Positions 33,390 through 44,563 of a stretch of DNA of 64,000 nucleotides are shown here, piece after piece. Location of the stretch: the NCBI RefSeq assembly GCF_947179515.1, contig NC_067473.1, positions 73,799,719-73,863,718 of the forward strand. The letters run 5' to 3'. The translations under genes and the position numbers were made by a program. Within the stretch, counting starts at the first letter, position 1. Each line of letters opens with the position of its first letter. Origin of the DNA: Apodemus sylvaticus (taxonomy: Eukaryota > Chordata > Mammalia > Rodentia > Muridae). A model generated the notes under the pieces. That model had not been told where the DNA came from and searched no databases. It was given only the letters and a program-made list of their open reading frames with translations.

Positions 33390-34525
33390 TAATGTGGTCT
33401 GGGTTAAGTGATACCCATGAATTCACCTCACATGTGTGTTTCTGCTCAAATGGAAGGGCATCCTGTGACATTGGAGCCCAGGAATCACCCAGCTCTGAGG
33501 TGAGACAGCGTCCCGGTGGAAGGGCATCCTTTAGCCCTGCTCCTTCTCTTCATTTCTTCTGTCCTCTTTGTTGCTTCTTTTCTTCTTGGCTTCTTCTGAC
33601 AAGTGAGTCCCACTAGGCAGAGAATGACAGGAAGGAGATGTATTGGAGGGTATGCAGGGTGTGGAGAGATAAATCCAAGACTGCTGCGGAGCAGACCGTG
33701 GGAGTTGGACAAAGGGGTAGTGCTTATACTGGATTTCTGAGGGAGCAGAGCTTCTTCAGGCAGAGACTTCCAGAGTAAAGATTGGTGGGATTTTAAGACC
33801 TGAGCTTTGGGGAGTGGGGTGGGGGCTCAGGTATTGGTTTTTCCTTTTCAGGGATTGGTGGGGTTTTGTGGGAAGCTCAGAGATTGGTAGTTTGTTTGTT
33901 TGGTTTTTTTTACCCTTTTCCCTCATCAGGAATATGGGTTAGGATAGGAAGTCCTTCCAGGCTGCAGCCAGCTTTTGCTGAGGCGCCATCTCTGTGGGGC
34001 TGCTGGGGAGTTGGGGAGGCTGGAGAGGAGGTGCTGACACTGTAGACAGCTCATAAGGGACAGCTCCTGCAGTGGTGGTTCTCAAAGCTGTAGGATGAGG
34101 CAGGGAAAAAGGTATCACCACTGTGGACATCTCTTCACAGGCTGAGTCAGTAAAGCTGTTGCCATTGTGGTCAGCTCCTGCTGGGCGGCTCCTGCTGAGG
34201 TGGGAAAGGTGGTGCTCCTCTGTGGACAGCTCCTGCAGCTCCTGTGCAGGCTGCATGATGAGATGTTGTGATGGTGCCATTTTTGACAGAAGCAGCCATT
34301 TTGGATGGCTCCTGTGGGCCATTTCACTGAGGTGAGCTATAGGTAGGAGGGGCCTGCTGCTGCTTTGGCGGGTTTTGTGGTGCAGTGGCTTTTGTGAAGC
34401 ACCTGCTCAGGGTACAACAGTGAGTCTTGCTGACGGTGGGTTCTTGGTGGTATTCAGAGAAGGTTGGCGGTTTCTGCTGAGGAAGTCAGTTTCCTTTAAG
34501 TGATGTGTGCGGCTCCTGATAAGTT
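33390..34525. repeat. Possible LTR-like block with GCTCCTGC subrepeats
   Basis: From about 34020 the phrase (A/G)(C/G)AGCTCCTGC recurs at irregular intervals (about 34060, 34168, 34187, 34221, 34303 and 34508), often next to GTGGACAGC or GAGGTGG. The left half contains G-rich GATTGGTGGG repeats (33781-33880). I could not name the family. The frames at 33939-34322 are by-products. Confidence 0.35.
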
Positions 34526-34599
34526 CATGATTGTCCCATGGAAGACCTCAATGCAGCAGGGTATAGACAGCTCCAATCAGGGCCAATTTGTTTGTTTCT

Positions 34600-34765
34600 T
34601 TACCTTTTTTTTTAAAAGAGGTCACAAATCTGGGGGGACAGGGAGTGAGGGTAGATCTTGAAGGAGTTAGGGGTAGGAGTGTGGGGTAAATATAACCAGA
34701 ACATATTGTATCAAATTCTCAAAGAATTAATTAAAAACATTTAAAAATCAATTTAATTAAGCAGA
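34600..34765 (+). mobile_element. LINE-1 3' end, plus strand
   Basis: GGGGGGACAGGGAGTGAGGGTAGATCTTG...TATTGTATCAAATTCTCAAAGAATTAATTAAAAA is the end of an L1 3' UTR with an A-rich tail. Strongly 5' truncated. Confidence 0.7.
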
Positions 34766-35914
34766 AAATCAAAATAGAGGCACGTTCAGATTTGTTCCTA
34801 TCGTCATTGTCAGGCCATGGTTGTTCTGCGTCCACAGACTTTAGGTGTGAACTGCAGCCTAATAATCCAGAGGCTGACAGAAGCCACTAGGACCTGCTGT
34901 GGTAATCAGCTGGCTGGGCTACAGCGAGTCAGGCTGAGGCCCCAGTGACCAAATCTCTCTTCCCTTTCTACCCCAGTTCCTGCTCCATGCAGGCCAGGAT
35001 CCAGGACCTGCTCTGAAGTCTGCACAACTTATGAGCATATTATTGCTCAGACTCTGCTAAGTTTAAATTGCTTTTAAACTTAAAACATCAGAAACCACCA
35101 AGCTTCTCTGCCCGAGGGTAGTGATTAGGGCACACGAGCCCCTCCACCATCGCTGCTGGAGTGCAGTACATGTCCGTCACAGGTGACCAAGGCTCTCTGG
35201 GTTCCTGAGTCTGCTCATGTGCAGAAGATGCCGCTCCACTCTGGTCCTCTCTGACCTCTGGTTGTTTTACCGGCTGCCGACACTCCCACAGTGGACTGTG
35301 CAGCTCTCTCAACCTATATGGTCATCTTGGCTTTGGTCTTAGTGAGTCCTGGGTCCCTGTATTGACCATCTGGAAGGTACCAAGTTCTGGAATATGGCCA
35401 CCACATGGGCCACTCTCACTATGCAGGCACAAACCCTTCACATCGACTAACACCATCCATTACAAGTTTATTCACCCAGAAATTCTTGCTTCTTCCTTGA
35501 GGAGTTTGTCTAGTCTAAGGAACCCTCTGGGGGCTGATGGTCAACCTCCATGTCTATACAGACAAACATGTCCCGGGGAGCACTGTAGGGAGCACTGTGA
35601 AGATGGATCCTAAAATCAACCCCGGGCTCCTTCATGCTCTCCTGTGTAGGTATGAAACAAAGAGCCAGGCAAATTTGAGGAGACTTGGAGTTTGTTGTAT
35701 GTAGCTTCTCCCTTTTGTCCCTTACAGAGTGGGTGGTTGGCAACTGCAGTTCCCTTCACATCTCCATGGTTTGAGGAGGCCAAACTTCACTCTCCATCTA
35801 GAAAGGTGTGAAATATCCTGTTACTAACAACTTGGTGTTTGTTGGAGAGGTAGTCATGCAAAAGAGCCTGCTCTGTTTGAAAAACTGGAACGGCCTCGAA
35901 TTCACATGCTGTGA
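34766..35914. other. No gene or recognised repeat
   Basis: Unassigned sequence. Frames of up to 93 residues lack motifs. Confidence 0.45.
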
Positions 35915-36229
35915 TCTTTAACTCCAGAGATGATGCAGAGGGGAATTTGAGAGAACACACATGGTGTGCACTTACTGATAAGCAGATATTAGCCCAGAAG
36001 CTTGGAACACCCAGGAAACAATTCGCATATCAAATGATGCCCAAGGAGAAGGAAGGAGAGGACCCTGGTCCTGGAAAGGCTCAGTGCAACAGTGTATGGG
36101 ACTACCAGGACAGGGAAGCTGGAAGGGGTGGATTGAGGAACAGGGGAGGGAAGAGGGCTTATGGGACTTTCAGGGAGGGGGAAATCATTTGAAATGTATA
36201 AAGAATATATCGGGAAAAAAAAAGAGTGG
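35915..36229 (+). mobile_element. 5'-truncated LINE-1 3' end, plus strand
   Basis: It covers the L1 ORF2 end (ACTGATAAGCAGATATTAGCCC) and the 3' UTR up to GGGGAAATCATTTGAAATGT, with an A-rich tail at 36217-36229. The short frames here are L1 remnants. Confidence 0.8.
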
Positions 36230-36513
36230 CCAGAGGCCTGGTGCTCTTTGCTTGGACATTCTCTGATGTGGTGATTCCTTCAGTGTTCTTTCCCTGGAGC
36301 TCACCAAGTGCCTCCAATGGTCCTTATTCCCAGGATTATCCAATCCATGTGGGCTACTATAACAAAATATAAACAGAACCTTTTCCTCACAATTATGAGG
36401 GCTGGAAGTCCACGTTCCAGGTCCTGGCAGTTTCTACGTCTGCTGAGGGTTACTTCCTGACTCTCGAATAGAACCTTCACAGTGGTTCAAGAGTGTGCTT
36501 GTGCTACTCTCGT
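36230..36513 (-). repeat. Possible old interspersed-repeat fragment
   Basis: At 36350-36440, GGGCTACTATAACAAAATATAAACAG...CTCACAATTATGAGGGCTGGAAGTCCA resembles a widely dispersed old mammalian repeat. The family was not assigned. Confidence 0.35.
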
Positions 36514-36571
36514 GATGTCACTCAGAATGACATTCTCCAGTTCCACCCATTTGCCTAAGAATTTCATAAAT

Positions 36572-36841
36572 TCATTGTTTTTTAATAGCTGAATAGTATT
36601 CCATAGTGTAAATATACCACATTTTCTGAATCCATTCCTCTGTTGAGGGATATCTGGGTTCTTTCCAGCTTCTAGCTATTATAAATAGGGCTGCTATGAA
36701 CATAGTGGAGCATGTATCCTTATTACATGCTGGGGAATCCTCTGGGTATATGCCCAGGAGAGGTATAACAGGATCTTCTGGTAGTATTATGCCCAGGTTT
36801 CTGAGGAACCGCCAGACTGATTTCCAGAGTGGTTGTACCAA
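36572..36841 (-). pseudogene. LINE-1 ORF2 C-terminal fragment
   Basis: An 89-residue stretch (MVQPLWKSVWRFLRNL...LLGIYPEDSPACNKDTCS) from the ORF2p C-terminal region, broken on both sides. Confidence 0.85.
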
Positions 36842-37451
36842 CTTACAATCCCACTAGCAGTAGAGGAGTGTTCCTTTTTCTCCACATCCTGGCCAGCACC
36901 TGTTTTCTCCTGAGTTTTTGATCTTAGCCATTCTGACTGGTGTAAGGTGAAATCTCAGGGTTGCTTTGATTTGCATTTCCCGGATGACTAAAGATGTGGA
37001 ACACTTCTTTAGGTGTTTCTCAGCCATTTGATATTCCTCCCGTGAAAATTCTTTCTTTAGCTCTGTACCCCATTTTTAATAGGGTTATTTGGCTCTCTGG
37101 AGTCTATCTTCTTGGGTTCTTTGTATATATTGCCTATTAGCCATCTGTTGGATGTAGGGTTGGTAAAGATCTTTTCTCAATTTATTGGTTGCCCTTTTGT
37201 CCTTTTGACAGTGTCCTTTGCCTTACAGAAACTTTGTAATTTTATGAGGTCCCATTTGTCAGTTCTTGATCTTAGAGCATAAGCTATTGGTGTTCTGTTC
37301 AGGAACTTTTCCCTATGCCCATTTCCTCAAGGGTCTTCCCTAGTTTCTTTTCTGTTAGTTTCCATATATCCAGTTTTATGTGGGGGTCCTTGATCCACTT
37401 GGACTTGAACTTAGTACAAGGAGATAAGAATGGATAGATTTGCAGTAGCCT

Positions 37452-37931
37452 TTGAGTATCCTATACTCAAAGGATAAACAGGCTGAGAAAGAAATTAGGG
37501 AAATGACACCCTTCAAAATAGCCACAAACAATATAAATTATCTTGGTATGACTCTAACTAAACAAGTGAAAGATCTGTATGACAGGAACTTCAAGTCTTT
37601 GAAGAAAGAAATCCAAGAAGACCTTAGAAGATGGAAAACTCTTCCATGCTCTTGGATTGGCAGGATTAATATAGTAAAAATGGCCATCTTGCCAAAAGCA
37701 ATATACAGATTCAATGCAATCCCCATCAAAATCCCAACTCAATTTTTTAAAGAGTTAGAAAGAGCAATTCTTAAACTCATCTGGAATAACAAAAAACCCA
37801 GGATAGTTGAAACTATTCTCAACAGTAAAAGAGCTTCTGGGGGAATCAGTATCCCAGACCTCAAGCAGTACTACAGAGCAATAGTGTTTAAAACTGCATG
37901 GTATTGGTACAGTGACAGGAAGGTAGATTAA
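37452..37931 (+). pseudogene. Inverted LINE-1 ORF2 fragment (post-RT region)
   Basis: 159 codons (KQAEKEIREMTPFKIA...IPDLKQYYRAIVFKTAWYWY) from the region downstream of the RT core. It lacks the catalytic FADD box and any start, so it is a relic. Confidence 0.88.
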
Positions 37932-38057
37932 TGGAATAGAATTGAAGACCCAGGAATGAACCCACACATCTATGGTCACTTGATCTTTGACAAAGGAGCT
38001 AAAACCACCCAGTGGACAAAACATACCCTTTTCGACAAATGGTGCTGGTTCAACCGG

Positions 38058-38794
38058 AGGTCTCAGGCCACTCTAATCAGCCACGCTCCCCATGGGGCTT
38101 GGGGGTGATGGTCAGCAAGCTTCAGTCCCTCTGAGGAACAACTGACACTGCAAACACAGGAGTCAGAAAGCCAAACAGCAAACCTTCGTGTTCTTGAAGT
38201 ACCTTAGAGATCCACGAGTGTGTTTCAGCGTGTGATGCTTGGCTCCCATGTGTCCACAATTAAGCAGGGGCCTAGTCATTTCATCACAGGGGAGTTCACC
38301 GAGAGGTGACTGTCGGGGAGATGCTCATCACTGACGTCATCATGGTAAGGAGAGATGCTCATCACTGACGTCATCACGGTAAGGCCTGTTCCAGTGAATC
38401 GCCCCATTCTGCCATGGTGTTCATCGCTTACCTTTGCTCCACAATTTGCCATGTTAGAGGACAGCAGCAAGGACATTCATAAATCTCTTAATATAGCTTT
38501 TTCCTCAACCCAACAGGTGGCACTGGCTGTTCTAATTTGTTTATTACAGTTAGTTCATAAACACTTTTTGTTTCATAATCTGCTTATGTTGTGGAATTAT
38601 TTCCAGAAATTGAAACTCTTTTAATTTTGCCATCACATCCTAAATGTTCCCATTACTACAGGAACTAATAACTGATAATCACCCGCACACATTGTTTGTC
38701 CTTATATCCATGCACCTTCTAACCTCCCTGGGTTTTGTTTTGTTTTGTTTTCAGAAAGAATAATCATTAACTTGCCTGATGTTTATTTCTCCAG
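38058..38794. other. No gene; contains a 34-bp duplication with two CRE palindromes
   Basis: A 34-bp direct duplication at about 38318-38385 contains TGACGTCA twice (38332-38339 and 38366-38373). This is the perfect cAMP-response-element palindrome. No transcript start is evident nearby. Confidence 0.6.
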
Positions 38795-38965
38795 ATCAGG
38801 AACATCAACACCCACACACCAATGCTAATGATCTTCATGCACAGTACCACAGCCTGCTTAGACAAGGGAGACAGATTGTGCATGAACACCCTGCTTGTGC
38901 TGCCTTAACCTGTCACAGCCACGTAGCAGAGTTAACCCCTGAGGGAGAAATGCTAATGAATTATG
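38795..38965 (+). pseudogene. Probable class II ERV integrase zinc-domain fragment
   Basis: The frame reads HTNANDLHAQYHSLLRQGRQ followed by IVHEHPACAAL. It has the spacing of an HHCC integrase N-terminus (H...NA..L...R...IV...C..C), with the first Cys replaced by His. No RNase H or core domain was found around it, so it is a small relic. The match is by pattern only. Confidence 0.4.
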
Positions 38966-39169
38966 GCAATGGGTGCCCCTTGCTTTGCTCTCATGCCTCC
39001 TTGGATGCCGTACCTGCGTCTCGGTGTTGGCACGAGTATTCCATATAATCCTATATAATTCCATATAATCATATAATTCCATATAATCAGGCCCTCATAG
39101 AAAGAACACATAGAATGTTAAGAAAATAATAATTAAAAAATAAAAATGGGTGAGGACCAAGGGATAATC
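38966..39169. repeat. Short CCATATAAT-type tandem repeat
   Basis: At 39039-39088, CCATATAATC / TATATAATTCC words repeat about five times. Confidence 0.7.
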
Positions 39170-39268
39170 TTTTTTTTTTTTTTAATACACTGTAGCTGTC
39201 TTCAGACACACCAGAAGAGGGCATGGAATCCTATTACAAATGGTTGTGAGACACCATGTGGGTGCTTT
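39170..39268 (-). mobile_element. B2/B3 SINE fragment, minus strand
   Basis: A T-run then ACACTGTAGCTGTCTTCAGACACACCAGAAGAGGGCAT...GGTTGTGAGACACCATGTGGGTG. It is the tail half of a B2/B3 element. Confidence 0.85.
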
Positions 39269-39335
39269 TTTAACTCTTAATTTTCAAAATTTACCTCCAG
39301 GTGATACATGTTCAAGAGTTCAAAAACATTTTTTT

Positions 39336-39492
39336 GCCTGGTCGTGGTGGCTCATGCCTTTAACCCTGGCACTTGGGAGGCAGAGGCAGGTAAATCTCTG
39401 AATTTAAGGCCAGCCTGGTCTACAGAATGAGTTCCAGAACAGCCAGGGCTACACAATAAAACCCTATCCTGAACAAACTAACAAACAAACAG
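39336..39492 (+). mobile_element. B1 SINE
   Basis: GCCTGGTCGTGGTGGCTCATGCC...GGGAGGCAGAGGCAGG...AGCCAGGGCTACACAATAAAACCC with a CAAA-type tail. The RNA polymerase III box regions are recognisable. Confidence 0.9.
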
Positions 39493-40290
39493 AACTAAAA
39501 ATCCCAAACATTTCTCTACTGAACTACCTTTAGACAGGCCTGTGTTGTTTAAACATCTGAGACTTGGAAGCCTGGTTGGCTGAGGGGGAAAAAAGGAGAT
39601 GTGTGTCTGCTATTGCACTTGAATCCACTGAGGCAATAAGGATTTCTCTGACTCCTGTGGCCCCGCCCATCAAGGACAAAGGTAGAGGATAGAGCTGAAG
39701 TCAGTAGAAAGATAGAAAATCTCTGGCTGAAGGGCAGAAGGTGGTATCAACCATCAAAATCAAGTCTGACCACCTGGGGCCAAGTTAAGACCATGGGCAT
39801 CAAGGGAGAAAATATTCTATGAAACACAAATTCCTGTGTCACCTAAGAGTCTTTTTCTGGGCTCCTTTGACCCGTGCACCTGCCATAGGTGCCTCTGAGC
39901 ACATCTGATGTTCCCTAGGAGTGTGCACTGCTGCTGCTGTAACCCTTGGGTGTCAGACTCCAGACTCCTTGGCCTTTGACTGTGGTCTTGCACCCGCAAC
40001 TCCCTGGAGGTCTCAGGCTCTCACCTGGGCTGGGGCTGAATACTTAGCCCAGTTGTTCTGGCTTCATTCACGGAGATGAATCCAAGTGAGTAATTCAAAG
40101 TGTTTACTAAGCTTTTAAATTGATAATATCAAAGAAAGAGATTCCTTGCTTTTGGAAATATGTGCAGAAATGATTACAATATCTAAAACTGCCTTTTAAA
40201 TTATCAGAAGGGATTAAAAGACACAAGATGCCTACACATGACAACTGTTGACATCTAGCCATGCGTGAGTCAAATTCAGTGTTCCATTTC
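39493..40290. other. No gene or recognised repeat
   Basis: Unassigned sequence. Confidence 0.45.
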
Positions 40291-40321
40291 CTCGTCGTCG
40301 TCGTCGTCCTCCTCCTCCTCC

Positions 40322-40365
<44 letters not shown>

Positions 40366-40412
40366 CCCCCCCTTTCTCCCCTCCTCCTCCTAGTCCTCCT
40401 CCTTCCCCTTCT
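40291..40412 (+). repeat. (CGT)n-(CCT)n-(CTT/CCT)n microsatellite
   Basis: GTCGTCGTCGTCGTC passes into a (CTC)n run and a CTT/CCT mix. It accounts for Leu/Phe- or Arg/Gly-rich frames on both strands. Confidence 0.95.
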
Positions 40413-40914
40413 AGGTATGAGCATCTTGTCACTTAAAAGGCTTTCTGAAACAATTTTATTTCTGTCACTTGATAAACACCTTGACCAAACGCTATTTGGT
40501 GAGGAAATGGTTTGTTTGGCTTCTCCTTCCATAAAATAGTCCAGTACTGAGGGAGGGAACTCAAGGCAGGAACCTGGAGACAATAACTGAAGGAGAGGTC
40601 ATTGGCAGTCCATGGCTTGTTGGCCTGTTTCCTGCATTCTGCTCTGCTAACTTTCTTTTTTTTTTAAATTTTTTTATTCAATATAATTTATTTACATTTC
40701 AAATGATTTCCCTTTTCTAGCCCCCCCACTCCCCGAAAGTCCCGTAAGCCCCCTTCTCTTCCCCTGTCCTCCCACCCACCCCTTCCCACTTCCCCGTTCT
40801 GGTTTTGCTGAATACTGTTTCACTGAGTCTTTCCAGAACCAGGGGCCACTCCTCCTTTCTTCTTGTACTTCATTTGATGTGTGGATTATGTTTTGGGTAT
40901 TCCAGTTTTCTAGG

Positions 40915-41481
40915 TTAATATCCGCTTATTAGTGAGTGCATACCATGATTCACCTTTTGAGTCTGGGTTACCTCACTTAGTATGATATTCTCTAGCTCCA
41001 TCCATTTGCCTAAGAATTTCATGAATTCATTGTTTCTAGTGGCTGAATAGTACTCCATTGTGTAGATATACCACATTTTTTGCATCCACTCTTCTGTTGA
41101 GGGATACCTGGGTTCTTTCCAGCATCTGGCAATTATAAATAGGGCTGCTATGAACATAGTAGAGCATGTATCCTTATTACATGGTGGGGAATCCTCTGGG
41201 TATATGCCCAGGAGTGGTATAGCAGGATCTTCTGGAAGTGAGGTGCCCAGTTTTCGGAGGAACCGCCAGACTGCTTTCCAGAGTGGTTGTACCAATTTGC
41301 AACCCCACCAGCAGTGGAGGAGTGTTCCTCTTTCTCCACACCCTCTCCAACACCTGCTGTCTCCTGAATTTTTAATCTTAGCCATTCTGACTGGTGTAAG
41401 ATGAAATCTTAGGGTTGTTTTGATTTGCATTTCCCTAATGACTAATGAAGTTGAGCATTTTTTAAGATGCTTCTCCGCCAT
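40915..41481 (-). pseudogene. LINE-1 ORF2 C-terminal fragment
   Basis: 188 codons, nearly the same protein as at 1123-1689 (CWWGCKLVQPLWKAVWRFLR), from ORF2p downstream of RT. Non-functional fragment. Confidence 0.9.
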
Positions 41482-41682
41482 CCGAAGTTCTTCAGGTGAG
41501 AATTCTTTGTTTAACTCTGTACCCCATTTTTTAATAGGGTTGTTTGGTTTTCTGGAGTCTAACTTCTTGAGTTCTTTATATATATTGGATATTAGCCCTC
41601 TATCTGATGTAGGATTGGTGAAGATCTTTTCCCAATTTGTTGGTTGCCGATTTGTCCTCTTGATGGTGTCCTTTCTTCACAG

Positions 41683-42229
41683 AGTTAGAAAGAGCAATTA
41701 TCAAATTCATCTGGAACAACAAAAAACCCAGGATAGCTAAAACTATTCTCAGCAACAAAAGAAAATCTGGGGGAATCAGTATCCCTGACCTCAAGCAATA
41801 CTACAGAGTAATAGTGTTAAAAACTGCATGGTATTGGTACAGTGACAGGCAGGAGGATCAATGGAACAGGATTGAAGATCCAGAAATGAACCCACACACC
41901 TATGGCCACTTGATCCTCGACAAAGAGGCTGAAAACATCCAATGGAAAAAAGATAGCCTTTTCAACAAATGGTGCTGGTTCAACTGGAGGTCAGCATGCA
42001 GAAGAATGCGAATTGATCCATCCTTGTCTCCTTGTACTAAGCTCAAATCCAAATGGATCAAGGACCTCCACATAAAGCCAGACACTCTGAAGCTAATAGA
42101 ATGGAAACTGGGGAAGACCCTTGAGGACATCGGTACAGGGAGAAAGTTTCTGAACAGAACACCAATAGCGTATGCTCTAAGAGCAAGAATTGACAAATGG
42201 GACCTCATAAAATTACAAAGTTTCTGCTA
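41683..42229 (+). pseudogene. Inverted LINE-1 ORF2 segment
   Basis: Open from 41814 to 42230 (TAWYWYSDRQEDQWNRI...). It overlaps in L1 order with the plus segments of the other two elements. It is the inverted 5' part of the L1 described at 40643-42237. Confidence 0.85.
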
Positions 42230-42440
42230 ACTTTCTTATATAGCCCAGGCTCACCTGCCTAGGGCCGATGCCTCGCATGGTGGGCTGGACAGCTCCTTCT
42301 ACCCCTTCCTTAGTAATGTAGAGAATTGCCACACTGACATGCCCACAAGGCCAGTCTGATCAAGGCAGTTCTTCAACTGGGGATCTGAGGTGACATTTGG
42401 TTATATCCGGTCGACAATGAAAACTAAACAATACATTTTC

Positions 42441-43120
42441 TAAATAGATTCACAGAAAGAACTAAACTATTAAAATTTATAATATTTCAACTTTCTCAAA
42501 CATTTTAAATTGATTAGTTTATCAGAATTCTTCTCAAGTCAGAGATAGAATTTATAGACATTTGATAGGTCTTGGTAAAGGTTTTTGGTGTATGTCCTGG
42601 CTACTGATGAACAGGTTCTAATAACCAGCTAGAGACTCCTCTGCAAGCAAGCACCATCTTGTTTTCAAGAAAAAGGAAGGCAGATGTATCCATTAATGGG
42701 TCATTAAAAATTAAGGATAGACCTCAATCCTGTCTGGGGCATTTATCTTAAAGGGGTGCAAAGGACTGACTGGCATCACCATAGCAAGATTGTTCTTGTT
42801 CTCGATGATTTATTTACGTGGAAAAGATTGCTCAATGCCAGCACTGGTCAAAACATGGGGCAAAAACCAGAAATCATATTAATGACAAATGTCTTGTTTT
42901 AGAACAGTACGGTGTCAAGTGTGTCTGTTTGTGTCTCTGTGTATTAAAAAGACTTCTTCAGCTATTGAGAGGTGCATTCCCCAAACTTGAAAGTTACTGA
43001 CAAATAATTTTCCAAATTCTTTCATATATTTTGTCATTTTGATCTTGAGTACTAACTAATAATATGAGGAAAATGTCACAGTAAAATACTTTTGATCATA
43101 GAAAATATTTTAATGATAAT
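42441..43120. other. No gene or recognised repeat
   Basis: A/T-rich unassigned sequence. Confidence 0.45.
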
Positions 43121-43455
43121 ATCTTATTTAGGGTTTCTATTGCTGTGAGGAGACACCATTTACTTGGGGCTGGCTTACTGTTTCAGAGTTTTAGTCCCTT
43201 ATTTCACGGCAGGAAGCATAGGGGTGTACAGGCAGAGATAGTGCTGGAGAAATTCTGAGAGTTTCTACATCCAGGTCATTAGGAAGCAGGAAGAGAGTGA
43301 CACAGTGGACCTGCCTTGAGCTTCTGAGACCTCCAAGCTCACTCTCTAGTGACACACTTCCTCCAACAACTCTACACCTACTCCAACAAGGCCACACTTC
43401 CTAACAGTGTCTCCACTATGAACCTGTGGGGGCCATTTTCTTTCAAACCACCACA
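43121..43455 (-). mobile_element. Rodent LTR-like interspersed repeat, minus strand
   Basis: ATTTAGGGTTTCTATTGCTGTGAGGAGACACC at the left and TTTCAAACCACCACA at the right are the ends of a very common rodent repeat. Its complement begins TGTGGTGGTTTGAAA. Subfamily not assigned. Confidence 0.6.
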
Positions 43456-44403
43456 GTTAATTTTTTTTACCATAGAAATGTACAGCAATATAATTGTACT
43501 TTTGAATATAAAAACTCATCACAACCAGATAAAAGTCTTCAGGGAACTAAGTGGACAATCAAAAAGAAAGGGGGAGGGACTGTGCAAGGCCCTGGGTTCA
43601 CTCCTCTTTACTGGGGGAGGGGTTAAAAGGAGGGGGAGATACAGGATACAGAGGAGAAGAAAACACTAAAATCCTATGAGTAAGACACACACTCATGTAT
43701 TTTCTAAATGGCTGACAGTAGGTTTTTTCAATTGCATGCATTTCTATTATCTAGGAATCGCTTTTTAAAAGATGTAGCCATTTCTTTTTCTTTTAAAATG
43801 TTAATATTTACAGCACACTTTGGAAATTATATTATTTACAAGTGGAAAACATTTGTGGAAAAATCAGATTTAACAGTTATTGTAGCAAATTAACAAAGCT
43901 GTAAAGTGCTTTGCAGAAGCTCCTACCCATCCACTTCTGAGGGTTTTTAGTAGAAGACTCATGGCAGTAGAATGCAAGGGTATTCACCAACAGTCGAGGG
44001 AACATGCAAGCTGTTAGCGTGCATGTCCAGTACAGTGACACACAATGACAAATGCAGAAAAAGCAGCACCAATGTGGATACATTCCACGCACATCGAGTA
44101 AGCCAAAGGACAGACACACTCTTCCCAAAAGGGGACAGAAACCAATTTCATTTTCTCCAAGGTTAATCATGGGAATAGTTTTAAATTTCTATTGTAGAGT
44201 GGAACAATTATGGCACTAAAACCAGAAAGAACTATAAGGGCATTGTTGACTACAAAGGACAGATAGTGATTCCACCGTGGTGGCCCAGGACAGAGGGCGT
44301 GATGAACCGGAAGGAAAATGAGGGAACCTAAGAGGCAACTTGGACAGGACACAAACACTCGGTAATTAGTTATAAAATGCAGCCCTGTTGGGAAACATGA
44401 AAT
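43456..44403. other. No gene or recognised repeat
   Basis: Unassigned. A 97-residue minus-strand frame at 43877-44170 is Cys-rich but has no recognised domain, and the surrounding sequence gives no sign of a gene. Confidence 0.45.
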
Positions 44404-44563
44404 AAAATCTGTTTAACGGGCAGTGGTGGCACACACCCTTAATCCCAGCACTTGGGAGGTAGAGGCAGGCAGATTTCTGAGTTCAAGGCTAGCCTGGTCT
44501 ACAGTGTGAGCTCCAGGATAGCCAGGGCTACAAAACCCTGACTCAAAAAAAAAATCTGTTTAA
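44404..44563 (+). mobile_element. B1 SINE with 13-bp target duplications
   Basis: The body at 44417-44554 reads CGGGCAGTGGTGGCACACACCC...GGGCTACAAAACCCTGACTC followed by an A-run. AAAATCTGTTTAA flanks it at 44404-44416 and 44551-44563, overlapping the end of the tail. Confidence 0.92.

Larger units (their letters stand above)
36514..38057 (-). mobile_element. LINE-1 with 5' inversion, lacking its 3' tail
   Basis: The minus-strand ORF2 part (36514-37437) is joined to a plus-strand ORF2 part (37440-38057). The plus part lies upstream of the minus part in L1 order, with only a few tens of bases missing, so twin priming is the best explanation. The left end stops inside ORF2 without 3' UTR or poly(T), so the 3' end was deleted later or never inserted. 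No target duplication was seen. Confidence 0.85.
40643..42237 (-). mobile_element. LINE-1 with 5' inversion, nested insertion
   Basis: Poly(T) and 3' UTR at the left (40658-40915), minus-strand ORF2 end to about 41680, then plus-strand ORF2 to about 42229. TCTGCTAACTTTCTT occurs at 40643-40657 and 42223-42237, although a few bases on the right may be L1-derived. Segment order fits twin priming. It is younger than the LTR-like repeat that hosts it. Confidence 0.9.
40449..42440 (-). mobile_element. Rodent LTR-like repeat split by an L1
   Basis: The left part (40449-40657) starts TTCTGTCACTTGATAAACACCTTGACCAAACG, a diverged copy of the repeat at 14681-15081. The right part (42230-42440) resumes with CTTATATAGCCCAGG and ends near GTCGACAATGAAAACTA. 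The L1 lies between them. Confidence 0.6.

Noticed and set aside
40107..40583. Arg/Gly-rich 158-residue minus-strand frame
   Set aside because: Low-complexity translation of the trinucleotide tract at 40291-40412.
43877..44170. 97-residue Cys-rich minus-strand frame as a small secreted protein
   Set aside because: No signal peptide with clean cleavage, no paralogue or splice context; likely chance.
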